This document shows positions 40,689 to 50,532 of a DNA stretch of 64,000 nucleotides, piece by piece. The DNA comes from Pseudomonas fluorescens. GTDB lineage: Bacteria; Pseudomonadota; Gammaproteobacteria; Pseudomonadales; Pseudomonadaceae. The notes beneath the pieces were generated by a model that did no database searches, was not told the DNA's origin, and saw only the letters and a list, made by a program, of their open reading frames with translations. The position numbers and the translations under genes were made by a program. Numbering within the stretch: position 1 is the stretch's first letter; each line of letters starts with the position of its first letter. The stretch lies in contig NZ_CP015225.1 of the NCBI RefSeq assembly GCF_001623525.1, forward strand, positions 4,972,501 to 5,036,500, read 5' to 3'.

Positions 40689-42164
40689 ATGAGTACTCAT
40701 GCCCTACAGCAGCAAAGCCCGGACAACGCTGATTACAGCATTCTTGAGAACATCATCGCCCAGACTCGCCTGACCCCGGACGATGACGCCTACGACATTG
40801 CCAGGCGAGGCGTGTCTGCGTTCATCGAAGAGTTGCTCAAGCCGCAAAACAGCGGCGAGCCGGTCAAGAAGGCCATGGTTGATCGCATGATCGCCGAGAT
40901 CGACGCCAAGCTCAGTCGCCAGATGGACGAAATCCTCCACCACCCACAGTTCCAGGCCTTGGAGTCGGCATGGCGCGGTTTGCAGTTGCTGGTGGACCGC
41001 ACCAACTTCCGCGAAAACATCAAGATAGAAATGCTCAACGTCTCCAAGGACGATTTGCTGGACGACTTCGAGGATTCGCCAGAAGTCATGCAGTCAGGCC
41101 TTTACAAGCATATCTACACCGCTGAATACGGTCAGTTTGGTGGGCAGCCGGTGGCGGCGGTCATCGCTAACTACTTCATGTCGCCAAGCTCGCCGGACGT
41201 GAAGTTGATGCAGTACGTGTCCAGTGTCGCCTGCATGTCCCATGCGCCGTTCATCGCCGCGGCCGGTCCGACATTCTTTGGTCTGGAAAGCTTTACTGGC
41301 CTGCCGGACCTGAAGGACTTGAAGGACCACTTCGAAGGTCCGCAGTTCGCCAAGTGGCAGAGCTTCCGTCAATCGGAAGATGCTCGCTATTTTGGGCTGA
41401 CCGTACCGCGCTTCTTGTTGCGCACCCCCTATGATCCGCAAGAGAACCCGGTCAAGTCATTCGTCTACAAGGAAACCGTTGCCAATAGCCACGAGCACTA
41501 CTTGTGGGGCAATACGGCATACGCGTTCGGTACGAGACTGACCGACAGCTTTGCCAAATTCCGCTGGTGCCCGAATATCGTTGGCCCCCAAAGCGGTGGC
41601 GCGGTTGAAGACCTGCCGTTGCACCACTTCGAAAGCATGGGTGAGATCGAAACCAAGATCCCGACCGAAGTGCTGGTGTCCGACCGACGCGAATACGAGT
41701 TGGCCGAGGAAGGCTTCATCTCCCTGACCATGCGCAAAGGTAGTGACAATGCCGCGTTTTTCTCCGCCAGTTCCGTGCAGAAGCCGAAGTTCTTTGGTAA
41801 CGGCGCCGAGGATAAGCATGCCGAGCTGAATTACAAGCTTGGCACCCAGTTGCCCTACATGATGATCGTCAATCGACTGGCTCACTACTTGAAGGTTCTA
41901 CAGCGCGAGCAACTGGGGTCATGGAAGGAGCGCACGGACCTGGAGCGTGAACTCAATAACTGGATTCGCCAATACGTGGCCGACCAGGAGAACCCTAGCG
42001 CCGAAGTTCGTGGCCGCCGTCCGCTGCGCGCAGCGAAGATCATTGTCAGCGACGTTGAAGGTGAACCAGGTTGGTATCGCGTAGGCCTGAACGTACGGCC
42101 TCACTTCAAGTACATGGGGGCCGATTTCACGCTGTCGTTGGTTGGCAAGTTGGACAAGGCGTAG
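40689..42164 (+). CDS. tssC: T6SS sheath large subunit TssC (VipB)
   Basis: A 491-residue sheath subunit. Family hallmarks are HHPQFQALESAWRGLQLLV, DDLLDDFED, GQPVAAVIANY, LMQYVSSVACMSHAPFIAAA and RFLLRTPYG-type RFLLRTPYDP. With TssB it makes the sheath whose contraction drives the Hcp tube and VgrG spike; ClpV later disassembles it. The SD is AAGGAAG before the ATG. It is followed after seven bases by tssE, with no hcp gene inserted. Confidence 0.95.
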   Translation: MSTHALQQQSPDNADYSILENIIAQTRLTPDDDAYDIARRGVSAFIEELLKPQNSGEPVKKAMVDRMIAEIDAKLSRQMDEILHHPQFQALESAWRGLQLLVDRTNFRENIKIEMLNVSKDDLLDDFEDSPEVMQSGLYKHIYTAEYGQFGGQPVAAVIANYFMSPSSPDVKLMQYVSSVACMSHAPFIAAAGPTFFGLESFTGLPDLKDLKDHFEGPQFAKWQSFRQSEDARYFGLTVPRFLLRTPYDPQENPVKSFVYKETVANSHEHYLWGNTAYAFGTRLTDSFAKFRWCPNIVGPQSGGAVEDLPLHHFESMGEIETKIPTEVLVSDRREYELAEEGFISLTMRKGSDNAAFFSASSVQKPKFFGNGAEDKHAELNYKLGTQLPYMMIVNRLAHYLKVLQREQLGSWKERTDLERELNNWIRQYVADQENPSAEVRGRRPLRAAKIIVSDVEGEPGWYRVGLNVRPHFKYMGADFTLSLVGKLDKA

Positions 42165-42171
42165 GCGCCTC

Positions 42172-42582
42172 ATGATGTATGGCAGCCTTTTCGAGCGCCT
42201 GGCCGGTGATTTAGATACGCGCGCGGGTTTGAGTCGTGAGATGTGTGTCGTGACATCGGTGGCTGCGCATCTGGCCAAGATGCTCAGCACCCGGGCGGGT
42301 AGCGTGCAGACGCTATCCGATTATGGGCTGCCGGATCTTAATGACACGCGCTTGAGCCTGCACGACGCAGGAAGCCAGGCCCGCAAGGCGATCGAGGCGT
42401 TCATCAAGGTCTACGAGCCACGCCTCAGGAACGTCTGTGTCGTTTCAATACCAAGTCATGCCGATCCGCTTCGCCTGTCCTTCAGCATCGACGCTTTGCT
42501 GGATGTGGAGGGGGTCAGGCGACAGGTCAGTTTTTCCGCGTGCCTGGACGGCAGCGGTCAGGTCAAGGTCAGACAAGGATAG
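42172..42582 (+). CDS. tssE: T6SS baseplate protein TssE (gp25-like)
   Basis: A 136-residue gp25-like baseplate wedge protein beginning MMYGSLFERLAGD, with SVQTLSDYGLPDL and the C-terminal FSIDALLDVEG region. ATG 42172 directly follows tssC; ATG 42175 in the same frame is equivalent. The frame is open upstream into tssC, but similarity begins here. It nucleates sheath assembly with TssF, TssG and TssK. Confidence 0.9.
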   Translation: MMYGSLFERLAGDLDTRAGLSREMCVVTSVAAHLAKMLSTRAGSVQTLSDYGLPDLNDTRLSLHDAGSQARKAIEAFIKVYEPRLRNVCVVSIPSHADPLRLSFSIDALLDVEGVRRQVSFSACLDGSGQVKVRQG

Positions 42583-42588
42583 CCATAC

Positions 42589-44376
42589 ATGTCGTTCAAT
42601 CATTACTACCAGAGCGAGCTGACGGCACTCCGGCAGCTGGGTCGACATTTCGCCGAACGTAACCCGGCGTTGGCCCCCTTTCTGGGGCAGGCCGGACGGG
42701 ACCCGGATGTGGAGCGCCTGCTGGAGGGGTTCGCATTCCTGACCGGGCGGCTGCGCCAGAAGCTCGATGACCAATTGCCGGAGCTGAGCCATTCGCTGAT
42801 GCAGCTGTTGTGGCCGAACTACATGCGGCCATTGCCGGCCTTCAGCATCTTGCAGTTCGATCCACTACAGCGGTCCGGCCCCGCACTGCGGGTGGAACGT
42901 GATACACCGGTCGAAAGCAAGCCTGTACAGCAGGTGCGTTGCCGTTTCCTGACGTGTTACTCAACCGAAGTGCTGGCGCTTGATCTGACCAGGTTGAGTT
43001 ATTCAGTGAAAGGGGATGGGTCGCTGTTGAGCCTGCGCCTGGAGATGTGTTGCGACGGTCATTTGGGCGAACTGCAACTGAGCCAATTGCGTCTGCACTT
43101 GACCGGCGAGCGTTACATCAGCCAGATGCTCTACCTCAGCCTCTTGCGTAACCTTGAAGGTATCGAGCTGATCCCACTGGACGGCTCCGGCGATGCCCTG
43201 CGGGCTACAGATGGCAGCCCTATGATGTTCAGGATGCCAGCCGATCGTGTCCAGCCGGTAGGGTTTGCTGAAGAGGAAGCGCTGATCCCGTATCCGCTGA
43301 ATACCTTTCGCGGCTATCGCTACCTGCAGGAATACTTCGCCTTCCAGGACAAGTTCCTGTTCGTCGACGTCAATGGCCTGGACGTGATCAACGCTGCTCC
43401 GCGCGGCAGCGTCGAACAGATGCGGGGTCTGGAGCTGCGCTTCGATATTGGCAAAAGCGGTATCCAGCGGATGCGCCCGACACTGGACAACATAAAGCTT
43501 CACTGCACGCCGATCGTCAATCTGTTCAAGCATGACGCCCAGCCAATCCGCCTGGACAGCAAACAGGACGAATACCTGTTGCTGCCGGCCGATTATGCCC
43601 AGGAGCATTGCGGCGTGTTCTCGGTCGAAAGTGTCACCGGCTGGAACCCTGGCGGCTTGGGTTATCAGGCCTATGTGCCGTTCGAATCCTTCGAGCACGA
43701 TTCAAGCTTCGATGTGCCCCACAGCCGACCCTACTACAGCGTTCGTCAGCGCCCTTCATTGCGGCACGGTGGCCTGGACACCTGCCTGGGCTTCGGTGTC
43801 CGGCACACTCACCCTCATGAAACCCTGTCGATCGAGTTGATGTGCACCAACCAGAACCTGCCGCGCCAGCTCAAGTCGGGTGACATCGACCAGCCTGGTG
43901 AAAAAAGCCCTGAGTCGCTGAGTTTCCGCAACATCGGGCCGGTCACTTCGAGCTTCGCTCCCCCGCTCAATCGCGATTTCCTCTGGAAGCTGATCAGCAA
44001 CATGTCACTCAACTACCTGTCGCTGGCGGACGTCAATGCGCTCAAGGTGATTCTCGAAACCTATGATTTTCCGCGCTACTACGACGAGCAGACAGAGAAG
44101 GTCAGCAAGCGTTTGCTGGACGGGCTCAAGTCGATCAGGCACCAGCATGTCGACCGCCTGCATCGAGGCTTGCCAGTTCGTGGCTTGCGCACCGAACTGA
44201 CCATCGACCCCCAGGGCTACATCGGCGAGGGCGACCTGTTCGTCTTCGCTTCGGTTCTCAACGAATTCTTCGCGCTTTATGCCAGCCTCAATTCGTACCA
44301 CGAACTGCGGGTGAACAGCACACAAGGAGAGGTCTATCAATGGACACCCCGCATGGGCCAGCAGCCGCTTCTATAA
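42589..44376 (+). CDS. tssF: T6SS baseplate protein TssF
   Basis: A 595-residue TssF/VasA protein, recognisable by the start MSFNHYYQSELTALRQLG, AERNPALAPFLGQAGRDPDV, LLWPNYMRPLPAFSI and the C-terminal LRTELTIDPQGYIGEGDLF. It forms the wedge with TssG and TssE. It starts six bases after tssE and its end overlaps the start of tssG by 37 bases. Confidence 0.95.
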   Translation: MSFNHYYQSELTALRQLGRHFAERNPALAPFLGQAGRDPDVERLLEGFAFLTGRLRQKLDDQLPELSHSLMQLLWPNYMRPLPAFSILQFDPLQRSGPALRVERDTPVESKPVQQVRCRFLTCYSTEVLALDLTRLSYSVKGDGSLLSLRLEMCCDGHLGELQLSQLRLHLTGERYISQMLYLSLLRNLEGIELIPLDGSGDALRATDGSPMMFRMPADRVQPVGFAEEEALIPYPLNTFRGYRYLQEYFAFQDKFLFVDVNGLDVINAAPRGSVEQMRGLELRFDIGKSGIQRMRPTLDNIKLHCTPIVNLFKHDAQPIRLDSKQDEYLLLPADYAQEHCGVFSVESVTGWNPGGLGYQAYVPFESFEHDSSFDVPHSRPYYSVRQRPSLRHGGLDTCLGFGVRHTHPHETLSIELMCTNQNLPRQLKSGDIDQPGEKSPESLSFRNIGPVTSSFAPPLNRDFLWKLISNMSLNYLSLADVNALKVILETYDFPRYYDEQTEKVSKRLLDGLKSIRHQHVDRLHRGLPVRGLRTELTIDPQGYIGEGDLFVFASVLNEFFALYASLNSYHELRVNSTQGEVYQWTPRMGQQPLL

Positions 44377-45344
44377 GCGTGCTGACGCAAGGGATACGCG
44401 AGTACTCGCTATTTCAGGCCGTGTTGTTGGTCGTTGATCGACTGCGCGAGGCTCACCCAGACCTGGATGATGAGGCGCTGTATGACCGGCTGGAGTTCCA
44501 GGCCAACCCAAGCCTGGGGTTCCCCGCCAGCGACATCGATCGTGTGGAGTTTTTTGAAGAGCGCGGCCAGGTGCGAGCGCGCCTGAGCATGAACCTGATC
44601 AGCCTGGTAGGGGCAGGGTCACCGCTACCGGCGTTCTATGGTGAGCAGGCCCTGGGGGAGGAGGCCGGCAATCCGACGCGCGACTTCCTCGACGTCTTCC
44701 ATCACCGTCTTCAACGGCTGATGCTGCCGATCTGGCGCAAGTATCGTTACTGCGCAAGTTTTCAGAGCGGAGCTAGAGACCCGTTTTCCGAGCAGTTGTT
44801 TGCGCTGATCGGCCTGGGCGGCGAAGACATTCGCAAGGCCAGTCAATTGAACTGGAAGCGTCTGCTGCCGTATCTGGGGCTGCTGAGTCTTCGTGCTCAT
44901 TCGGCAGCTCTGATCGAGGCCGTGCTGCGTTATTACTTCAAGCACGCCGAATTGAACCTTGAGCAGTGCATCGAGCGGCGTGTGGACGTCCTTGGCGAAC
45001 AGCGCAATCGCCTCGGGAGTGCCAATAGCCTGCTGAGCCAAGACCTGGTGTTGGGTGAACAGGTGCGCGACCGCAGCGGCAAGTTCCGGATCCATATCAG
45101 CGAACTGGACTGGCAGCGTTTTCACGAATTCCTGCCCATCGGCATCGGTTACCAGCCGTTGTGCTCGCTGGTGCGTTTCACCCTGCGTGATCCCCTCGAA
45201 TATGACATTCGCCTGGTCCTGCGCCGGCAGGACATTCGTGAGCTGTGCATTGGAGAACAGAACATCTGCCGCCTGGGATGGACCAGTTGGTTGGGGCACG
45301 AGCGCGCCGATGGCGTGGTGACCCTCGGCAGCAAAATTCATTAG
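44340..45344 (+). CDS. tssG: T6SS baseplate protein TssG
   Basis: A 334-residue TssG/VasB protein with the family pattern YSLFQAVLLVVDRLREAHP, FQANPSLGFPASDID, NLISLVGAGSPLPAFYGE and YRYCASFQSGARDPFSE. It is part of the baseplate wedge. The ATG lies inside the last codons of tssF (ACAAGGAGAGG upstream), indicating coupled translation. Confidence 0.93.
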   Translation: MDTPHGPAAASISVLTQGIREYSLFQAVLLVVDRLREAHPDLDDEALYDRLEFQANPSLGFPASDIDRVEFFEERGQVRARLSMNLISLVGAGSPLPAFYGEQALGEEAGNPTRDFLDVFHHRLQRLMLPIWRKYRYCASFQSGARDPFSEQLFALIGLGGEDIRKASQLNWKRLLPYLGLLSLRAHSAALIEAVLRYYFKHAELNLEQCIERRVDVLGEQRNRLGSANSLLSQDLVLGEQVRDRSGKFRIHISELDWQRFHEFLPIGIGYQPLCSLVRFTLRDPLEYDIRLVLRRQDIRELCIGEQNICRLGWTSWLGHERADGVVTLGSKIH

Positions 45345-45355
45345 GAATGAATGAC

Positions 45356-47941
45356 ATGATCAACGTAGACCTTCAGCAACTGATTCAGGCGTTGGACGCC
45401 GAAACCAGAAGTGATCTGGAGCGCTCGGCCGAGCGATGCGTCGCCCGTGGCGCAGACAAAGTCCTGGTGGAAGACTTGATGCTGGGCTTGCTGGAGCGTC
45501 CGCAGGGGCTGCTAGCGCGAGCATTGCAGGATGCCCAGGTAAGCGCAGATGAACTGAGCGCTGCGCTGCAACCACGGATGGAACACAGTGCTTCGCGCAA
45601 TCCGGTATTCGCCCCAGAGCTGGTGCAATGGTTGCAGGATGCACTGCTGGTGGCCAATCTCGAGCTGGGCTGCAGCCAGGTCGGACAAGCCGCGTTGATC
45701 CTGGCGTTGCTGCGCAACCCTCTTCGCTATGCGGGGAGTGCTTACCAGGCGCTGCTCACCCGACTGAGTGCCGATCGGTTGAGAGATTTCGCCTTGTCGC
45801 AACAGACTCAATCGGTCGTCGATCACTCCGCCAAGCCGGGTGATTCCCTACTCGCGCGCTTTACCCATGACCTGACCCGGCAGGCTCGTGAGGGTCAACT
45901 CGACCCGGTGCTTTGTCGCGGCGGTGAAATCAGGCAGATGATCGATATTCTCGTCCGTCGCCGCAAAAACAATCCAATTGTGGTCGGTGAAGCTGGGGTG
46001 GGCAAGACCGCCATCGTCGAGGGACTGGCGTTGCGCATCGCCGCTGGAGAAGTACCTTCAGCGCTCGAAGGCGTCGAGCTGCTTTCACTGGATATGGGGC
46101 TCCTGCAGGCCGGCGCCAGCATAAAAGGTGAATTCGAACGTCGTCTCAAAGGGGTGATCGACGAGGTCAAGGCTTCGCCAAAATCCATCATCCTGTTCAT
46201 TGATGAGGCTCACACCTTGATTGGCGCGGGTGGCAACACCGGGGGCGCCGATGCGGCCAACCTGCTCAAGCCGGCATTGGCCCGGGGCGAGCTGCGTACT
46301 ATCGCGGCCACCACCTGGGCCGAATACAAAAAATATTTTGAAAAGGACCCGGCCCTGGCCCGTCGCTTCCAACCGGTGCAATTGCACGAACCGACCGTCA
46401 GTGAGGCAGTGACCATCCTGCGTGGCCTGGCGCGGGTCTACGAGAACAGTCACGGCATTTACCTGCGTGATGATGCGGTGGTCGCGGCGGCGCAATTGTC
46501 GGCCCGATACCTGACTGGTCGTCAGTTGCCAGACAAGGCTGTGGATGTGCTGGACACTGCCTGCGCCCGCGTGCGCATCAGCCTGGCCGCTGCGCCGCAA
46601 AGCCTGGAGCGATTGCGCGGCGAGTGGGCCGAAGGCGAGCGCCAGCGCCAAGCGTTGCGCCGTGATGCGCAGGCCGGCCTTTCGATTGATCTTCAGGCAC
46701 TGGAAGCGCTGGAGGTACGTCTGGAGGCCATCGAAGACGAGCGCCGAACGCTGGAAATCCAATGGACTGAGCAACGCATTCTTGCGGAACGCCTGCTGTC
46801 GCTTCGTCAGCAATTGGCCAAGGCACGGGAAGCCTCGGTGGATCACCCCCTCAGCGTCGAAGCCCTGGAAGCGGCGCTGCATGAAACATACGGCACGTTG
46901 GTGGCTGCGCAAGTCCATGAACGCCTGGTTAGCTTCGAAGTTTGCCCGCGACTGGTAGCCGAGGTCATCAGTGCTTGGACCGGTGTGCCGCTGGCACAAC
47001 TGGCGCGAGAGCACAATTTGAAAGTCGCCAGTTTCGCAACGGAACTGCGTGCTCGTATTCGTGGTCAGGAGCCGGCTGTGCGGGCGCTTGATCGTGCGAT
47101 GCGTGCTGCCGCTGCGGGCCTGAGCAAACCCGACGCCCCGGTGGGGGTATTCCTGTTGGTGGGACCCAGTGGCGTCGGCAAGACTGAAACGGCGCATGGC
47201 CTGGCCGACCTGCTCTATGGCGGTGATCGCTTTATCACCACGCTCAACATGGCCGAATTCCAGGAAAAGCATACGGTTTCCCGGCTGATTGGCGCGCCGC
47301 CGGGCTACGTCGGTTTTGGCGAAGGCGGCATGCTCACCGAAGCCGTGCGGCAAAAGCCCTATTCAGTGGTGTTGCTCGATGAGGTCGAAAAAGCCGACCC
47401 GGATGTGTTGAATCTTTTCTACCAGATCTTCGACAAGGGCTTGGCCAACGACGGAGAAGGGCGGGAAATTGATTTTCGCAACACGCTGATCCTGATGACG
47501 TCGAACTTGGGCAGCGAACGCATCAACGAGCTGTGCGAAAACGGCGCAAAACCAAGTGCCGAATGCCTTGAAGAATCCATTCGCCCAATACTCAGTCAAC
47601 ATTTCAAGCCCGCGCTGTTGGCGCGCATGTGTGTGGTTCCGTACTACCCGGTCAGCGGGCCGGTGTTACGTGAACTGGTGGAAGTCAAACTCGACCGTTT
47701 GGGCGAGCGGCTGCACCGTCGTCAATTGGGTTTCAGTTATTGCGGGCACCTTGTGAATCACCTGGTTGAGCGCTGCAGTCGTAATGATCGTGGCGCACGA
47801 CTGATTGACCAATTGCTTGACCTGCACCTGATGCCGCTGATTGTCGACCGGTTGCTCGCCGCCATGGCCGGTGGTGAACGGCTACGGCACGTACACGCCG
47901 TGCTCAACGGCGATGCCTGCGTCGCGTGTGAGTTCTCCTGA
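45356..47941 (+). CDS. clpV: T6SS AAA+ ATPase ClpV (TssH)
   Basis: An 861-residue ClpB-like unfoldase that recycles contracted sheaths by extracting TssC. It has an N-domain (about 1-150), NBD1 with Walker A GEAGVGKTAIVEG and Walker B ILFIDEAHTLIGAGG, a middle coiled-coil domain (about 395-520), NBD2 with VGPSGVGKTET and VVLLDEVEKADP, and a D2-small C-terminal domain. ATG 45356 (MINVDLQQLIQAL) has AGGA nine bases upstream; ATG 45347 is also in frame. It follows the tssG stop by 11 bases. Confidence 0.94.
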   Translation: MINVDLQQLIQALDAETRSDLERSAERCVARGADKVLVEDLMLGLLERPQGLLARALQDAQVSADELSAALQPRMEHSASRNPVFAPELVQWLQDALLVANLELGCSQVGQAALILALLRNPLRYAGSAYQALLTRLSADRLRDFALSQQTQSVVDHSAKPGDSLLARFTHDLTRQAREGQLDPVLCRGGEIRQMIDILVRRRKNNPIVVGEAGVGKTAIVEGLALRIAAGEVPSALEGVELLSLDMGLLQAGASIKGEFERRLKGVIDEVKASPKSIILFIDEAHTLIGAGGNTGGADAANLLKPALARGELRTIAATTWAEYKKYFEKDPALARRFQPVQLHEPTVSEAVTILRGLARVYENSHGIYLRDDAVVAAAQLSARYLTGRQLPDKAVDVLDTACARVRISLAAAPQSLERLRGEWAEGERQRQALRRDAQAGLSIDLQALEALEVRLEAIEDERRTLEIQWTEQRILAERLLSLRQQLAKAREASVDHPLSVEALEAALHETYGTLVAAQVHERLVSFEVCPRLVAEVISAWTGVPLAQLAREHNLKVASFATELRARIRGQEPAVRALDRAMRAAAAGLSKPDAPVGVFLLVGPSGVGKTETAHGLADLLYGGDRFITTLNMAEFQEKHTVSRLIGAPPGYVGFGEGGMLTEAVRQKPYSVVLLDEVEKADPDVLNLFYQIFDKGLANDGEGREIDFRNTLILMTSNLGSERINELCENGAKPSAECLEESIRPILSQHFKPALLARMCVVPYYPVSGPVLRELVEVKLDRLGERLHRRQLGFSYCGHLVNHLVERCSRNDRGARLIDQLLDLHLMPLIVDRLLAAMAGGERLRHVHAVLNGDACVACEFS

Positions 47942-47951
47942 GGTGGTCGCC

Positions 47952-49469
47952 ATGTTCAAGAAACTTTCGCAACCGTTGGACTATGCCGAAGCGCTTCTGG
48001 CGCAGTTTTCCGATCTTTCGCGCTTGGCGGACGGTGCTGAGCTGGTGGGGAAGTTCATCCAGGGCGTAGCGCGGCTCAGTGGCTGTGAACTCGTGCAGTT
48101 GTACCTGCTCGATGTCACTCGCACCCGCCTGGAAATGAATACCGAGAGCCTGGATGGCCAGTTGCAATTTCGTGACCCGCAAAACCTGCCTTCCGACTAC
48201 CACGCTGAGCAATTGTTGCAGTTTTCCCTGTGCCAGAACCGTGTGGTGTGCCTCGATGCGTTAAGCGACAGCGTGCACGAAACCGGTTTCCTGCCGCCGC
48301 GGGCCACACCCTGGCAGTCGCTGCTTTGCGTTCCCCTGGGCAATCCGCAGGATGGGGTCGGAGGCTTGTTGCTATGCGCCAGCAATCAGCACCTCGACCT
48401 GCAAGGGATCGCTGAGTCCCTGAGACATCTTGGAACCTTCGCGCTTGGCCAGATGCATCTGTTACAGCGCCTGCGCGGTCCTGTCGACGAGTCGGTACGT
48501 GATACCACAAGCCTGCCGAGTGCCATCAGTTACGGCCTGATTGGTAAGAGCATGGCCATGCGCAAGACCTGCTCATTGCTCAGTAAAGTACTGAACAGCC
48601 CCTACACCGTCCTGCTGCGGGGTGAAACCGGTACCGGCAAGGAGGTGGTGGCCCGGGTCCTCCACGATTACGGCCCGCGTCGATCCAGGGCATTTATCGT
48701 GCAGAACTGTGCAGCGGTCCCCGAGAACTTGCTGGAGAGTGAGCTTTTCGGCTATCGCAAGGGGGCGTTCACCGGTGCCGACCGGGACCGAGCCGGGCTG
48801 TTCGATGCGGCCAACGGCGGCACGCTGCTGCTCGATGAAATCGGCGATATGCCGTTATCCCTGCAGGCCAAGTTGTTGCGAGTGTTGCAGGAAGGCGAAA
48901 TCCGGCCGTTGGGGTCCAACGTCACTCACCATGTCGACGTGCGCATCATTGCCGCCACCCACCGCGACCTGAAGCAACTGATGGAGGAAGGCAAGTTCCG
49001 CGAAGACCTGTATTACCGTCTTGCGCAGTTTCCAATTCCGCTACCGGCGTTGCGCCAGCGCGACGGCGACATCATTGAGCTGGCGCGGCATTTTGCCGAC
49101 AAGGCTTGCACACTCCTGCAGCGTGATCCGGTGCGCTGGTCAGACGCTGCGCTCGATCACCTGGCCGCCTACGACTTCCCAGGAAACGTCCGTGAACTCA
49201 AGAGCATCGTAGAAAGGGCCGTGCTCTTGTGCGAGGGCGGCGAACTGTTTGTCGAGCATTTTGCGCTACACATCCAGACCCCAGCCGAACGGGGCCGCGT
49301 GAGCCTACGTGAAAGGATGGAGCAGATCGAACGTGGCCTGCTGATCGATGGCCTGCGTGAGAGTTCAGGCAACAAGGCACGTGCCGCCCGTGAACTTGGC
49401 TTGCCGCTACGCACGCTGATCTATCGCCTTACGCGGCTGAACGTTCAGCGTAGTGATTTCAATGATTGA
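47952..49469 (+). CDS. Sigma-54-dependent activator (Sfa2-like)
   Basis: A 505-residue bacterial enhancer-binding protein. An N-terminal GAF-like domain (about 25-175) is followed by the AAA+ sigma-54 interaction domain with Walker [14 protein letters not shown], the sigma-54 contact loop GAFTGA (inside [14 protein letters not shown]), Walker [11 protein letters not shown], and a C-terminal Fis-type helix-turn-helix ([20 protein letters not shown]). In P. aeruginosa HSI-II the gene at this position (PA1663, sfa2) activates the T6SS operon with RpoN. GAGGTGG precedes the ATG, ten bases after clpV. Confidence 0.92.
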   Translation: MFKKLSQPLDYAEALLAQFSDLSRLADGAELVGKFIQGVARLSGCELVQLYLLDVTRTRLEMNTESLDGQLQFRDPQNLPSDYHAEQLLQFSLCQNRVVCLDALSDSVHETGFLPPRATPWQSLLCVPLGNPQDGVGGLLLCASNQHLDLQGIAESLRHLGTFALGQMHLLQRLRGPVDESVRDTTSLPSAISYGLIGKSMAMRKTCSLLSKVLNSPYTVLLRGETGTGKEVVARVLHDYGPRRSRAFIVQNCAAVPENLLESELFGYRKGAFTGADRDRAGLFDAANGGTLLLDEIGDMPLSLQAKLLRVLQEGEIRPLGSNVTHHVDVRIIAATHRDLKQLMEEGKFREDLYYRLAQFPIPLPALRQRDGDIIELARHFADKACTLLQRDPVRWSDAALDHLAAYDFPGNVRELKSIVERAVLLCEGGELFVEHFALHIQTPAERGRVSLRERMEQIERGLLIDGLRESSGNKARAARELGLPLRTLIYRLTRLNVQRSDFND

Positions 49470-49526
49470 TCCTTGCCTTGTTCGTAGCCATTCCAGCCCG
49501 GTCCTTTCATTTCTGGAGAAATTTGG

Positions 49527-49667
49527 ATGCCTGTTTTCCCCTGGCGAGCCGTCCTGCTGACGCTCTTCGTGTCATTTGTCCTCGGCGGTTGTAGTGGCAA
49601 CTACAAATTCAACGACAGTGATTATCGCCCCCTGGGTGATCCACAGGCGGTCAATCGCGGTAAGTGA
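49527..49667 (+). CDS. 46-residue lipoprotein, HSI-II orfX-like
   Basis: A short gene encoding MPVFPWRAVLLTLFVSFVLG followed by GCSGNYKFNDSDYRPLGD and eight more residues. The hydrophobic signal ends in a lipobox (LGGC, Cys22), giving a mature lipopeptide of about 25 residues. TCTGGAG lies before the ATG. Its place between the sigma-54 activator and fha is where HSI-II of P. aeruginosa has the small gene orfX (PA1664). The function is unknown; membrane-side partnership with TssJ or Fha is speculative. Confidence 0.8.
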   Translation: MPVFPWRAVLLTLFVSFVLGGCSGNYKFNDSDYRPLGDPQAVNRGK

Positions 49668-49686
49668 TCCAAGGAGCCTTAAATAG

Positions 49687-50532
49687 ATGGATCTTGTTTT
49701 CGAAATGCTGAACGCCAACCAGTTCGTCCCTGTACGGCTGTTTCACAAGACCTTCGGACCGGCCGGCGGAGTGATCGGTCGGGGCGAGGGTTGCCATTGG
49801 ATGATCCCTGACCGCGACCGCCTGCTGTCCAAGTGTCACGCGCAGGTCAGCTTCCGTGAGGGTGCGTTTTTCCTGACCGATACCAGTGGCAACGGTACGA
49901 CCCACCGCGAAAGCGGCGTACGCCTGCCCAAGGGCGAACCGGTACGGATACAGGACGGAGACGCCTACATCATGGGCGAATTCGAGGTCCTGGCGCGGCT
50001 GGTGGTCGGGCCGTCGAACAGCGTTGCCGAAGCCGGTTGCTCAACGCCGGTCGACAGTCTCATTCCGGACGATGCCTTTCTGGAACTCGACCCGCTGAAA
50101 ACACTGGACCAACAGGAGCGGGTCCTGCTGGACATCGATGAGTTGATCAATCCCACTGCCGTACCACCAGACGCCCTTGGGCGCCCAGATTATGCACGTA
50201 TCGACACGGAAAGCCTGCTGGTGCCGGAGTTGGTCGAAGAGCTCGTTGAATCAAGGCCTGCGCCCATCCCGCCCGCCAACGCTGTCGATCACCCGCGCGA
50301 AGATTTTTGGGAGCGCTTCGCTATTGCCCTGGGCGTGGATCACGACAGCCTTGATAGGGAGGCCCGCGAAACCCTGGCGATCAACGCCGCGCTGCTGCTC
50401 AAGCAGAGCATCCATGGTTTGCAGCAGAGCTTGCGCACTCGCTCGGAGTTGAAAGGCGAACTGTGCCTGGCCCAGACCTATGAAGAACAGGTTCGTCTGA
50501 TTGCCAGCCTGCAAATCGATCACCACGGATGA
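49687..50532 (+). CDS. fha: T6SS FHA-domain protein (Fha2/TagH-like)
   Basis: A 281-residue protein with an N-terminal FHA phosphothreonine-binding domain (about 20-100; GVIGRGEGCHWMIPDR, LSKCHAQVSF, DTSGNGT), an acidic Pro-rich middle region, and a C-terminal helical ImpI/VasC-like region. It is the expected substrate and reader of the Stk1/Stp1 kinase-phosphatase pair encoded at the end of the operon. It starts 19 bases after the small lipoprotein gene (AAGGAGCC upstream) and its TGA overlaps the tssJ ATG. Confidence 0.92.
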   Translation: MDLVFEMLNANQFVPVRLFHKTFGPAGGVIGRGEGCHWMIPDRDRLLSKCHAQVSFREGAFFLTDTSGNGTTHRESGVRLPKGEPVRIQDGDAYIMGEFEVLARLVVGPSNSVAEAGCSTPVDSLIPDDAFLELDPLKTLDQQERVLLDIDELINPTAVPPDALGRPDYARIDTESLLVPELVEELVESRPAPIPPANAVDHPREDFWERFAIALGVDHDSLDREARETLAINAALLLKQSIHGLQQSLRTRSELKGELCLAQTYEEQVRLIASLQIDHHG

